From Pseudopyrenochaeta lycopersici (lineage: Eukaryota > Ascomycota > Dothideomycetes > Pleosporales > Pseudopyrenochaetaceae): a stretch of 64,000 bases of DNA. A model generated the notes under the pieces. The model was given only the letters and a program-made list of their open reading frames with translations. It searched no databases and was not told the origin of the DNA. Numbering within the stretch: position 1 is the first letter of the stretch; each line of letters opens with the position of its first letter. Location of the stretch: positions 248,001 to 312,000 of the forward strand of contig NHZP01000016.1 of NCBI GenBank assembly GCA_003313425.1, in the 5' to 3' direction. Below, in pieces: positions 35,047 to 47,372 of this stretch. The translations under genes were made by a program, and so were the position numbers.

Positions 35047-37542
35047 TCGCGCGGGCGCGGACTACCACAATGGCATACTTTGATTCATTTGTACAGGCAT
35101 GAATAGCGTTTTAGACTTATGCATATTTAATTAGATATGTTCAGGCACAGACTGGAGCTCCCATTACATTGTGAAATCTGGTCTGTCAAATGAAGCTCCG
35201 CAGCTGGTCCAATTCGAGCTGCTCTCACCCAGTTAACTGCCTTCTCCAGCTCAAAACAATGTCTGTAAACATCATTGTATCGTCCTTGCTCTATATCAAC
35301 GTCCACACCGCGTTACAATCGAAAGGAATAACGATTTGAAAGACAATCAATTTTTCTATGATTGCGGGGAAAGCACGCTGCCCACACTTGCGCCCCGCGA
35401 CGCATAGGAGCTTGGATACATAGCGGGGCACAACTGGCTTAACCTGATTCGTAGCAAGCATCTGAGGACAATGTATCAACCTTTCCAACGACGAACTAGG
35501 AGCATCCAAGAAACAATAATTCACCCTCGTATCCCAACAATACGTCCACAAATTCTCAGCCTCCCTCGCACACGCACGCATGCTTACCCCCCACCAGTGC
35601 ATATTGTATTCATAGACTTCGCCATGGCCCCTGCCCTTCCCCTCCTACCATGAGTGAAGGTTCGGTAGCGAACGGAAATTGACTAGGGGGACGTCATAAT
35701 GCGAATATTGCATTTGAAATAAAATAGATAAAAAGAAGCTATTCGAGTGTTTGAAAGTTTGAAACTCTGCTCAGTGGAGAGACTCCAAGGAACCCCGGGA
35801 AAGGCCCGAAAAGAAAAGAAAGGGTTGGTCTTAGCAAAGCTGCTGTGCTGCGTTCCACGAGAACGGAACAATAAAATGTTCGGTAATTACACCGACGAAC
35901 GAACATTTTTTGGGGGGGTTTTCAATCTTGTTTTGGGAGGTGTCACTGCTTTCATGTGGCCGGTGTCAGTTAAGGGGACCGGGTATTTGGGAGAAGGTCA
36001 TGCGATTATGGATGGTTTGGCCGTACGCCGTACGTAAGTTGCGTATTCCTGGTGGTTGGACATGGATGGAGGGCATAAATGGTTTGCCGATCATAAAACG
36101 GCGTATCCGTATAGACTGCAATTGCACGATGTCGTCGTCTAAGCCACAGGTCAATCGGCCCAAAGACTGGCATTGACGTTGAAGTGCGTTGCTACTTTTA
36201 GTATGATTGTTTCGGCCGAGAGGACCGGACAACTCGCGCTTTTCTTCAAGGCCTAAACGTCATGCCGCAGCGTTCCGGAGGGCGGGCACATAGGTGTTGC
36301 AGAGTATAAGTACAGATGATGCTTCTCCACAGTTCTCCAGTGCAGAAACACACCATGGATGTGGCTTTTCCTTGAACAAGAACCCACTTTAGACTTGCGA
36401 ACTAACAGCCACTGTCAGGAGGCTCGATGCATATCATCATATGTCTCGCCAGACTGGCTATTGTAGACTAACAAGACCGTTGCAAAAACCTCGGTGACTG
36501 CGACCGCGATTGAGGCTGCTTCAACCCGTACAGAACGTATAGACTGTATAAGGTATCGTCTGGGACTGATCTGACGACTCATGCTCAGCCTAAAGCCAGC
36601 ATAAAGCAGACCAGATTCCCTTTACAAAATTCTTACTAGCACAGTTTCGAAGTTGATCGAAGAAGCTAAGATAGGCTATCGACGAGCATATTGGTCTACA
36701 GTGCCACACCTGACAGTGTTCTGTTCAGCAATATACCGATCGTACCAGAGACTCTAATTTAATCACCTACTAAAGCTACCGCGTAAAGGTATGTCGACAG
36801 TATTTGCACACTTGGGTTCGCATCGGTTCGCGTCACTGCTGGCCTTTCCCAAGCTTGCTGACCTGATCAAAAAGCATGCACAACCATTCTTATCGGTGGG
36901 TACCTGCATTAGTCTTGAGTTCCTCCGATATATGAGGTGAGTATTTGGATGTGAGAGCGCTCTTCCGATTGAATGCTGTCCAGCAGCAGACACCTTCACG
37001 TTCCCAGCATTGTGTCGAACTCGTTCATACCACATCAACAGATGCAACGATACAAATCTCTCAAGAATATGATTCTATTAGTATTTCTCTTGTCTCTCTA
37101 GTCTCTTTCAAACTCTCTCTCCGGCTTCACATTGCCAGCTTTCCATCAGCTCCGTCACCACCACCACACCACCAGTCTGCATGCCAAGAGCAAATTTCTA
37201 CACCCACCAGCCTAATCCCACGCGCTCGACGTCACACGTCCTTTCCTTTATCATCTGTGTCCAACCATTTGCGCCAAAGAGCAGGTTTCTTAGGTGACTA
37301 CGGGAATATGAGTACCTCGATGTCCATCGCCAAGGTGTCCCACGGCCTTGGCTATGGGTCCAGCTCGCATGCAGGTGGGCGCCGAAGGTAAGGTTATAAA
37401 ACATTCTGACCATACAATTCGATTGTTTCTACCCTCACAAAAAGTCCTTCTGCCTTGTACAAACTTTTTTTCTCACTCGGATTACCTTGCTTTGGGACTA
37501 TATCGACAACGCCAGTCACTTCTACGACGACAAAGCACCAAA
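35047..37542. other. 2.5-kb gene-poor spacer
   Basis: Apart from the weak ORF at 35291-35602 nothing coding is supported. The stretch 35690-36050 has homopolymer runs (a G7 at 35911) and 36340-36960 contains only short frames. The last 150 bp form the promoter and leader of the His/Cys-repeat gene, with a C/T/A-rich leader just before its ATG. Confidence 0.45.
35291..35602 (-). CDS. uncertain small ORF with four spaced Cys (103 aa or fewer)
   Basis: The frame starts at ATG 35600-35602 (MHWWGVSMRACAREAENLW) and is open upstream in the same frame to about 35650 (GHGEVYEYN before the ATG), preceded by a TAG that could be a 3' splice site. The first 60 residues look protein-like (LWTYCWDTRVNYCFLDAP, SSSLERLIHCPQMLATN) and then a GTTAAG after ATNQ could be a donor, so the true gene may be a short exon of something larger. 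I recognise no family and see no signal peptide. Treat it as a candidate exon or relic. Confidence 0.25.
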   Translation of the reverse strand: MHWWGVSMRACAREAENLWTYCWDTRVNYCFLDAPSSSLERLIHCPQMLATNQVKPVVPRYVSKLLCVAGRKCGQRAFPAIIEKLIVFQIVIPFDCNAVWTLI

Positions 37543-38242
37543 ATGAAGGTTTCTATTCTTCTTCTCGCTGCGGCTACGGCTGTTCTGGCGCAGGATAATG
37601 TTTCTGCTACTGGATCGAGCTGCGAGCCTCATGGTGATCATTGGTGAGGAAGCTCTTTCCTACAGACAAATTGTCAACTATATGGATGCTAATAACAACA
37701 GGCACTGCCCTTCTGGCGTCCCTGAACCAACTACTCCCCCGGCTGCTTCAGCATCTGCTCACCATGACGACCATGATGACCATGACCATCATTCCGCCAC
37801 CGCAAGTGGCGTATGCGAGCCTCACGGCGACCACTGGTAAGCGACCCCTATCTCCACATCAAACCAGCCTTTACAATCTGACATGTCCAGGCACTGCCCA
37901 TCCGGCGTAGCAGAGCCCACAGCCGCACCTGCACAGACAACTTCGGCTCCTACTGCGTCCGCGTCCCACAGCCATGACGACGACGACCATGACCACGCCG
38001 TCACCGCTTCGACCTGCGAGCCCCATGACGACCACTGGCATTGCCCATCAGGTGTTGCTGAGCCCACCACAGCGCCTGCTTTGTCTGCTGCTGTATCTTC
38101 TTCTGCAAGGACGACCGCGAGCGGTGCTGGTGCCGCTGCTTCGAGTAGCGCACCTGCCCAACAGTCTACCAACGCTGGTGCAGCCATTGAGGGTAGCCAA
38201 TTGGTTGCTCTGCTCGGTGCTGTTGGTGCTTACTTCTTGTAA
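37543..38242 (+). CDS. secreted, probably GPI-anchored His/Cys tandem-repeat protein (195 aa)
   Basis: Three exons: 37543-37643, 37702-37836 and 37891-38242. A signal peptide (MKVSILLLAAATAVLA, cleavage before QD) is followed by three near-identical units CEPHG/DDHWHCPSGV/AxEP at about residues 27, 64 and 113, separated by Ser/Thr/Pro/Ala linkers and His/Asp runs (HHDDHDDHDHH; HSHDDDDHDH). The C-terminus is Ser/Ala-rich and ends in a hydrophobic tail (SQLVALLGAVGAYFL), which with a small-residue stretch before it suggests a GPI anchor. Each of the first two units is cut by a phase-2 intron within the same Trp codon; the third unit is intronless. Clustered Cys and His in CEPHGDHWHC suggest binding of zinc, copper or a similar metal at the cell surface, by inference only. 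No named family is recognised. Confidence 0.85.
37621..38078 (+). repeat. three tandem CEPHGDHWHC-type coding repeats
   Basis: Units at 37621-37741 (interrupted by intron 37644-37701), 37814-37929 (interrupted by intron 37837-37890) and 38015-38078 (no intron). Both introns split the TGG codon of the conserved Trp as TG|G. Exon 2 (135 bp, 45 codons) is thus symmetrical, running from mid-repeat to mid-repeat, the arrangement expected after duplication of an exon. Confidence 0.85.
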
Positions 38243-38580
38243 ATACGACCCTTCAACTAGACCGTACTTGGTATAGAGGTTTTCAATGAGATATGCAAAA
38301 GGTTGATGGAGGGCGGTACTCGTAGAGAGTATCAAATAATGTAGATGGTACTGTAGTCAGTCATCTTTTTTCCCTTTCCCAATGGGATATAATTCTGGCA
38401 ATGAAAAGGTTTCAGAAAGATTACAAAGGTTCTTTTATCCTTTGGTGATGCAATCATACTAGTCCAGTGACGAATGAGAGTTCGACGTAATCCCTTTTTT
38501 CGGTGAAAATACACGACTACATTGAGTTTGACAATCCAATGCTCAACCAATCTTATGCTGTTCCGAATAGACTGGATTAT
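38243..38580. other. 3' flank of the His/Cys-repeat gene
   Basis: About 340 bp, AT-rich, no gene seen; it probably holds the 3' UTRs of the repeat gene and of the uncertain minus-strand ORF at 38581-39255. Confidence 0.45.
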
Positions 38581-39255
38581 TCACGGAATAGTTGACAGTA
38601 CACTATGCCTTCCCACTGCCTTCCCTTCTCCAGTCCCTACCTCCCTCATATCCCTTCTCACCGCGCCAGATCCTTCACCCACTGCAACACCGCTCTTCTC
38701 CTCCTTCTCCTTCATCCTTACTTCTCTGACAACCATCTCAACCCCCTCATCAACCCACCCCCGATACGCAAACCCATCCTGCAACCCACTTTCCAACCCC
38801 AACCCTCCCTCGCCCCGGAACCCCCCATCCCAGCTCTCCATAACCGCCCCTTCAAACCGAAACTTCCCCCTACCCTTCCTCTTCACAAACATCATCGTAG
38901 CTTCCTCCCACCCTGCATCCCACCCATCCACCCCACGCACCCGCTCTTCCCAAGACGCGCCGCCCCTGACTTTTCTTCTCTCCGAACCAGGATTTCGCTG
39001 CCCTTGCTGCCCAACAAGTTGGCGGGTGTGCTCACGGTGCGCTGCGCCGTCGATGAGAGAGAGCTCGAATGCGGATTCTGTGCTACCCGGAGTGGGAGGA
39101 ACGATGGTTGAGGACGTGAGGTGGCGATGGGGAGCTTGGAAGATGAGACTTGTGTGGTTGGACGCGGGTGATTGTGTTGATGTTGGGGTTGTAGTGAGGT
39201 TTGTGAGAGCGTGAGTGACGATTTGAGAGAATTGGGTGAAGCATGAACGGGGCAT
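38581..39255 (-). CDS. hypothetical protein (224 aa), uncertain
   Basis: A single open frame from ATG 39253-39255 (MPRSCFTQFSQIVTHAL) to a stop at 38581. The N-terminal third is Thr/Ser-rich (TNLTTTPTSTQSPASN), the middle has TESAFELSLIDGAAHREHTR, and the C-terminal half is highly charged and Gly-rich (EEATMMFVKRKGRGKFRFEG, RGWVDEGVEMVVREVRMKEK). The strand shows a strong purine bias, which alone can create long open frames, and the opposite strand is also open over much of the range. I see no signal peptide, membrane segment or known domain. It may be a real fast-evolving gene. Confidence 0.4.
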   Translation of the reverse strand: MPRSCFTQFSQIVTHALTNLTTTPTSTQSPASNHTSLIFQAPHRHLTSSTIVPPTPGSTESAFELSLIDGAAHREHTRQLVGQQGQRNPGSERRKVRGGASWEERVRGVDGWDAGWEEATMMFVKRKGRGKFRFEGAVMESWDGGFRGEGGLGLESGLQDGFAYRGWVDEGVEMVVREVRMKEKEEKSGVAVGEGSGAVRRDMREVGTGEGKAVGRHSVLSTIP

Positions 39256-39817
39256 TGTTGTGTTGATGTATTGATGTGGTCGCAGGGACTGAATATGGTG
39301 GTTTGTCAATTCGAGCAGCAAATACCAGAGCTGATATAGTAACCTGAAGGAGGAAGGTTTAGTTGAGCATGAGACATAGTCTTAAAGCAGTGCTTGACGC
39401 TGCTTTGTCGGCGTATCAAATGTCTCATAAATTCTTTGCGGACTGACAAGACACTGATTAGATGGCTTCTCTTTGGTAAAGACGGTAATCACTGCAATGG
39501 TGTTGCGTTTATGCAAGTTGACATTAATAGTTATACTGGCTCAGGGGCCCGAAATACTATGTAAGAATCAAAGTCATCGTTGTTCGTTTCCGTCATGGCA
39601 TCGTATCCAAAGCACGAAACGCCAACAATGCGAGCCAAAAGAACAAACTAGCAAACGCTGCCAACGCTCAAGCGCAATATCAAGAAACGCGAAGCTTAGT
39701 AAGAAGCGCTGAATGTTGCGACGACTTGAAATACACACAAATTGCTATGTCAGACCACAAACCCTCGAAATGTTGAAGAACCGCTATTGCAGCAGGGTAT
39801 CTTCAACATGCATCATG
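39256..39817. other. intergenic
   Basis: About 560 bp with only short frames. It holds the 3' side of the next minus-strand gene and the upstream side of the uncertain ORF. Nothing else seen. Confidence 0.45.
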
Positions 39818-41054
39818 TCAGAACATCTCGTGTTCCAACCCTCCATACCCATCGTCGCCCCATTCGACCTTTTTACCCTTCACATCTTTGGGTATAGCTG
39901 GAATAGGCGGAACCGACACACCATCTGGGACCACAGTCACCACCTCGTCTTTGCTCATACTACTCCTCGACAGTTTCTTCTGGAGTCGTGTGGACTGCCT
40001 CTTGAGATTCTTCCGTGAAGCCGAGGACTTTACACGCTTGATTGTGCGTTCACGCTCGGGCTCAGATGCTGCGGACATGGAGAGATCGCCGTCGCTGTCC
40101 GTGGGAATGGGTATGTATTCGCTGTCGTCGACTGTAGTCGCTTTGCGCTTCTTCGTGATCTTGCCGGCGGATCTTTCAGGAGCAGAGGCTGGAGAAGTGT
40201 TGTGCTCTTGCGGTGATGTCTCGTTTTCGCTCAGCGAAGTAGTTGGGGTTGGCGGTAGTACGACTGGTAGAGGTGGAACCGGAGGTATAGTCCCATCATG
40301 AAGGACAGATTGCAATTCTTTTCGCGCTGAGGCGAGTTTGGACTCAAGATCGGACACGCGCTTTGAGAGCTTCTTCTGCTTGTTTAGATCCTTCTTACTC
40401 GGGGTTCGGTAGAGAGTAGGTGTTCGTGGTGAGCGATTGGGGGTCATTCCCTCAGCCACTGTTCTGGTTAGCTCAAAGTCCTTCCCATCAAGGGCAAAGG
40501 TTCAAGGGTAGCATACCACATTTATGCGACTTTGCAGCCAAACTCGGTCTAACAAACACCTTGGGAGTAGGCAGAAGACCCATTTCCTTCGCTTCAAAAT
40601 ACGCAGCGTTGGCAGCTTTCTTCCGCTCTTCCAGGATCTGCTTCCCCTTGTCTTTCTCCGCATCGACATTTCCTGCTTTCCGCTTTCCCAACACACCGCC
40701 AAATACAGATGCGAATGCGCGTTGAAAGCGACCGAATGCTCCTTCGCTTGCAGGTGGCGCAGTAGACTGTGTTTCGTGTTTTCCATGGGTCCTAGCTCCT
40801 GAGCTCCCTTTCACAAGCACTGGAGCAGCAGAGGTACTTCCTCCAGACCCATGAGAAGCAGCGCTGTCCTTTGAAATATTCCTGCGCAACACCGGCGGCG
40901 CTTTGTTCTCCTCATTGAACTGCTCTATCAGCTGCTCGATGCCTATATCCTTCCAGAGCTCATCAGGGGGCGGCCGTATGGTGCTGTTTGTATTGGTGTG
41001 TTCCCTGAAGCGCGAGGCGCGCGGTTGCGCTGGGGTTTCCGGGTCGTCACTCAT
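39818..41054 (-). CDS. hypothetical nuclear-looking protein with coiled coil (392 aa)
   Basis: Two exons, 40517-41054 and 39818-40458, joined by a 58-bp intron (GTATGC..AACAG) that restores KSHKCVAEGMTPNRSPRTPT. The start is the ATG at 41052-41054 (MSDDPETPAQPR). The protein is mostly polar. Features are DELWKDIGIEQLIEQFNEEN near residue 30, a Ser/Gly-rich stretch, a basic region (LGKRKAGN), a short coiled coil near 225-255 (KKDLNKQKKLSKRVSDLESK), a Pro-rich stretch, and several NLS-like basic clusters (ITKKRKA, RTIKRVK, KNLKRQSTRLQKKL). It ends YGGLEHEMF. I recognise no family; a chromatin or nuclear structural role is only a guess. Gene model confidence is good because both exons are long, in frame and similar in composition. 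Confidence 0.75.
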
Positions 41055-41587
41055 CGCCAACGTGGCATGCAGCGAAACTTGGCCGTCCCTTGCGTACAAG
41101 TTTGTGTAGAGGAATGTGAGGCGTGAGGGCGGCCTCGTGGTTTAGAGTGCGGGGTCGGGGTAGGGTGTAAGCAAGGGCGAGTTATGTCAATGTTGATGAT
41201 GTTTGTTTGGAGAGCTGGGGAAATGCGGAGATTACGATAATTTGGTTCCGAACATGCAGCGGAGGTCCCTGCGTCATACATGGCTTGGCATTTACACGTT
41301 GCACGCGTTATCTCATGACAGCACAGCCAAAATGATTTGTCTACGGGTCTGCGATCCACTTTCTTCCGCTAAAGAAGCTTCGGATGGCACGCGGTATATC
41401 AAACACAATATTTCTCTAATATGCCAAATGGCTCTTCTATGCTATGGTACATTGAAGAATCGTTATCCAATTTCTTGGTTCATCTGCCTAATGTGTTGCA
41501 CGAAAAGTCGAGCTTCCACACTCTTTAAATCCAATTATACTATCTATCCTCAGATGAATTCGAACCACTGGATGTGTGGCAGGTAAT
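41055..41587. other. intergenic, promoter of the nuclear-looking gene and 3' flank of the acyl-CoA synthetase
   Basis: About 530 bp, AT-rich in 41370-41580; no gene supported. Confidence 0.45.
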
Positions 41588-43756
41588 TTATAGCTTCGCT
41601 TTGGGTTGAGACTCCTCAGCAAGCACCTCCTCGTAGCAGTCGTCAAGATGCTGTCTGAACGCCTTCGCGGTCTGCGGGCGCTTCAACTTGAGTCTATTCA
41701 AAATCAGTATTACTCTCATTTCACCTGAATAGGGCACAACTTACGTAGGTGTCAAGAGCTGGTTATCAATCGTGAAGGGATCCACGAAGAGTCGGACGGC
41801 CTTAACCCGCTCATAGCTGTTGAACTTATTCTTCTTACCCACCCTGTCTAACTCTTTTAGGACCGCCTTCTCGATTTTCTTGCTACTTATAACCTCCTTT
41901 AGCTTCGCGATATCACCCTCTGCTATTTTCTCGCCGAGCACCTTGGACGCGAACTGCGGGAACAGGTCAGGAGCAACGCCGAAGATTGCCACTAGGGAGG
42001 ACTGGTGTGAATCGCCGTGTACGTAGGCGGAGGCAATGTAGCCGCAATTTGCAAGATAGACGTTTTCGATGCGTTCGGGAGAGATGTACTCGCCCTGTGC
42101 GAGCTTGAGGACGTTCTTCCTGCGATCGACGATCTTGAAGCGGCCGAGTTCATCAACAGAGCAGATATCACCAGTGTGGAACCAGCCGTCTGCGTCAATG
42201 GCCTTCTGCGTCTCCTCGTCGTTGCGGAAATACTCCTTGAACAAGGTTGTTGACCGGATCAACAGCTCACCTCGGGGGTGCGGCTTGTCGGTGGACAAAT
42301 ATTCCATGTCTGGTACATCAAGAAGCGCGCACTCGGCGTTCGGTGTCACACCGCCACAGTTTCCAGATGTGAAGTCACCCTCGTGCTGAATGAGCGCAAC
42401 GGCGTAGGTTTCTGTCAGACCGTAACCTTGAGTGAAGTTGCTGCCGAAGACAACGCGTAAGAACTGGTGCAAGCTGGGATCAATAGGTGCGGAGCCGCTA
42501 ACTAGGACCTTGCATCGATCAAGACCGAGGCCTGCAGCGACCTTCTTGCTCCAAATGCGATCATACAGCAGGTGCTTGTTGGTTGGGTTATGCTTATCAT
42601 TGACCGCAGCCAATTTTGTGGATACCACGTGTCGAGATAGAGCTCCCTTGACGCCCGTCGCTTGGACAGTTGCCTCCTTGATCTTGGAACCAAATCTGTT
42701 GTATAGCCTCGGGACACCAGAAAAGATGGTAGGTCGAAGCATCTGCAAATCCTCAACCAGTTCCACAACGTTGCCGTGGAAGTAGCCAATAGCTGAGCCT
42801 GCTGCAAGCGCACCGTGTTCACCCAATCGCTGATAGATATGTGCAAGAGGCAGGAAAGAGCAGATGATCTGATCTGAGCCAGTGCCGAGGAGCACCATGG
42901 ACGCACAAGTCGCCGCGTGCGCATTCCTGTGGCTGAGGACGACGCCCTTGGGGTTTCCTGTGGTGCCAGACGTGTAGTTGATAGTGACAATGTCATCCGG
43001 CTTCGGGGGGGCCATGGGAAGTTGTTGCTTCTCGCCCAGTGCTTCCACATCGCGAATGTAATGAATTTTGACGCCCTGCTCGTTCGCTAGCGAATTCAGC
43101 AAGTCACCCTTTGACTCTCCAGGGAGTTCGCCGATGGATAGGGGATCCAAGACCACGATAATCTTCAGTGTAGGGAGCCTTGGCTTCAGCTTCAGGAGTG
43201 CGGTAACGTGATTCATGCCCGTAACAACGCAGGTCAATTCCGAGTGGTTGATGATGTATTCGGTGGTATCTGGGCCGAGCGTGTCGTAGATTGAAACGGT
43301 ATAGAGACCTTGGGACATGCATGCCAGATCAGTGATCTGCCATTCTGGCCTGTTCTGGCACCACAACCCAATTCCATACTTCGCTGCAGTCACGCCAGCC
43401 TCCCGATGGAGGTGAACTAGACCAGCACCGAAATTTTTCCTCCGTTTTGCAACAGTCTCGTAGTTTTCCCAGACATATGCGCCGAAAGTCTTTGTCGCGG
43501 CATCGTATGGGCGGTGGCCCAGGCACTTGTGCTTGGGATATCTGACAACGGAGTTCTCGAAAGCCTCATGCGGCGTGGAAATCTCGGGTACCAAACGCTC
43601 TAGAAGAGGGTTGTTCGTGTACCTCCAGTGTCGGTAGATTGCACTTCGGCCTTCTGCTTGCGAGCCTGGCAACGGTACGCTGAAAGGTTTGCCTTTTGGC
43701 GGCGGATTGTGAAGATCCTTTGCGATGTCGAGCTGAGGATCTGAGCTGCCGAACAT
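41588..43756 (-). CDS. peroxisomal long-chain acyl-CoA synthetase (705 aa, C-terminal AKL)
   Basis: Activates long-chain fatty acids to acyl-CoA with ATP. Exons: 41745-43756 and 41588-41693, with a 51-bp intron. The start is ATG 43754-43756 (MFGSSDPQLDIAKDLHNPPP). AMP-binding motifs are clear: YTSGTTGNPKGVVLSHRNA (P-loop, about 275), GYGLTET (about 470), DGWFHTGDICSVDELGRFKI (about 560) and a Lys-containing LAQGEYISPERIENVY. The short last exon encodes LKLKRPQTAKAFRQHL and ends in AKL, a canonical PTS1 variant, so the spliced protein should be peroxisomal and feed beta-oxidation. If the last intron is retained, the TAA inside the donor GTAAGT stops translation right after LLTPT and the PTS1 is lost. 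It resembles yeast Faa2-type enzymes. Confidence 0.94.
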
Positions 43757-44948
43757 GATGGCGGTTGTCCAAGAAATCTGCTTATGGCCAAGGAAATAGT
43801 TCCACAGCTAACCGTCAGATATGCGGATCTGAAAACTGGCCACAGGCGGCACCGTCGCGCAGCTGCCTTTGTGTAGGGAAAGTCGAAAGGAGTGAATTGA
43901 AGATGAAAGTATTCCTGCTCCATATTGGCCGTCAGCAGCCATTTAGGCAAAGGATCTTGGAAGGCATCGGCATGTCCGACCCCAGCACAGAGCTCCCATG
44001 ACATACCTGGGGCTTAGCGCGCCACAAACCGTCAAATCGTGGGGCGCAAACACAACGGCTCTCGGATCTGCAATTTCCGCCGCAAAGGGTAGAGATGGAA
44101 AGGATGATGGGGAGGAGGACCAAGGGAAAATGGCGGTTCTGACAACGATTCTAGTTTGTGCACTTTCAAACGTCCTAAGGCGAGGTGGAGCACTCTCATA
44201 AAGGAAAGCCCACATTTCTCCAGACATACCTCGGCACCATACTATGACGCGCCAATCCGTGTGAAAACTGGAGCCAAGCGATGCTGAGCTCTGGACTCGG
44301 ACTGTGCGTGTTGTTTTAGGCAAGCACCGACCGTAGCCACCGAAATCAGGACGAAGCTCCGAACGGAGAGCCCACTCTCTCCGCAATCCACGGCCTGCCT
44401 AAAAGAAAGCTTAAGTTGTGCACTTTCACTATGGTCTGCAATCCGAACTGCAAAGAAGCCGTCGTGGGCCTTGCGCGCAACATCGCAGTGTCGGAGCTCT
44501 TGCGTCATATGCAAAATTCCAATCTTCACATGTCTGTGCCCGAGATCTGGGGTCCACGCGGACGCGATCCAAGCCATGCGGCGGAAACCAACGTCTTTCG
44601 GCGGTGGGTGATTGGCCGCTGCGGCAGATCACGGGGCTCGGCTGTGATGCCCATCCTTTTGGGAAAATGCCTCGGCGGATTTGTTGTGTTCGACTGGCCG
44701 GATACCAGTCCACTGGGAGATGTACGGACCTGTAGTCATCTCGTACGAAAATGCAACACCGAGATATGTCACTCATGAAATATGCAATGCTTAAAAGCGC
44801 CGAACACTTTATTATTCCTTCAATCATTGGTATCTACCTTTCCGGACCAAATTACCACCATGTTGTAAACCTCTATCTTCCATTTGACAGCCATCACAAC
44901 CTTGGGGTCGCTATCGGCGCATCTGAAGCATGCTCTCAGCAACGTTCT
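43757..44948. promoter_or_regulatory. acyl-CoA synthetase promoter region and 3' flank of the OAH sulfhydrylase gene
   Basis: About 1.2 kb without a supported gene. The hexamer CCTCGG, the core site of the fungal fatty-acid regulators FarA/FarB, occurs at 44229-44234 and 44670-44675. By chance about 0.6 hits are expected on both strands of this length, so two is only mildly suggestive. Open frames between 43930 and 44830 lack any family-like content. Confidence 0.4.
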
Positions 44949-46595
<1,647 letters not shown>

Positions 46596-47372
46596 AGTGG
46601 GTTGTAGATGCTTTAATGGAAGTGGGTTTTGTATGTAGGATATATTACACCAAGATGTTCCTTGTAACAGGAGTAGTAATGCGTCAGGGTCTCAAAGGGG
46701 GAAAGTAGATGAAGAGTGAGGAAGAGGGGATCTGCCAGAAAATAATTGTGCAAAGGAGTCGGTTTATCACGTCATGTAGCTATGCAGCTAGTCCCACGCG
46801 TCTGTCGAATATCTTTGCTTTGTGAGCTCTCAGTGAACAACTCCCCCAGGGTCTTGCGACAATATTTATATAACCCCACTCCTTTGAGCCTTCAGCGAGC
46901 TAGCTTGTCGGCTACAAGGGGCCCATCAGCGTATGAGCTGACATAGTGTCCACTCTCACAGCCATTCCGTGAATAAACTGCATCTGTCATGGCTCCCGGT
47001 TTCGGTCGTAGGAAGGAGCTCTATGCGATGGCGTGCTAGGGGTCCGTGGAGGGGCAGCTCTGTTCGTACCCCGCGCGAACCAAACACGCGTTGACACTAG
47101 CGAGGGGCTTTGCAAAATGGCGTCTCACAGCAACGACATTATGAAGCGTGGGCGACAAGCCGAGACACATAAGTTGATGCTCGGAAAAGGTTGGTCGATA
47201 TCTGGGAGGCTTAGTTAGCATCATCAGCCTGGTAAGTTCTGACTCAGCTCGGGCTCGTACATAGGATTGTAGTTTCCTCATGTGGGAACTGATACGCAGC
47301 GCCGTCGCGTATTCGACTACGTTAAAGATTCAGCGGGGCATTGTAGACTCCAGCTCAAATTTGCTACTTTGA

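Noticed and set aside
44416..44827. Overlapping frames of 105-132 codons on both strands upstream of the acyl-CoA synthetase
   Set aside because: Mutually overlapping in several frames and without recognisable sequence; treated as promoter DNA.
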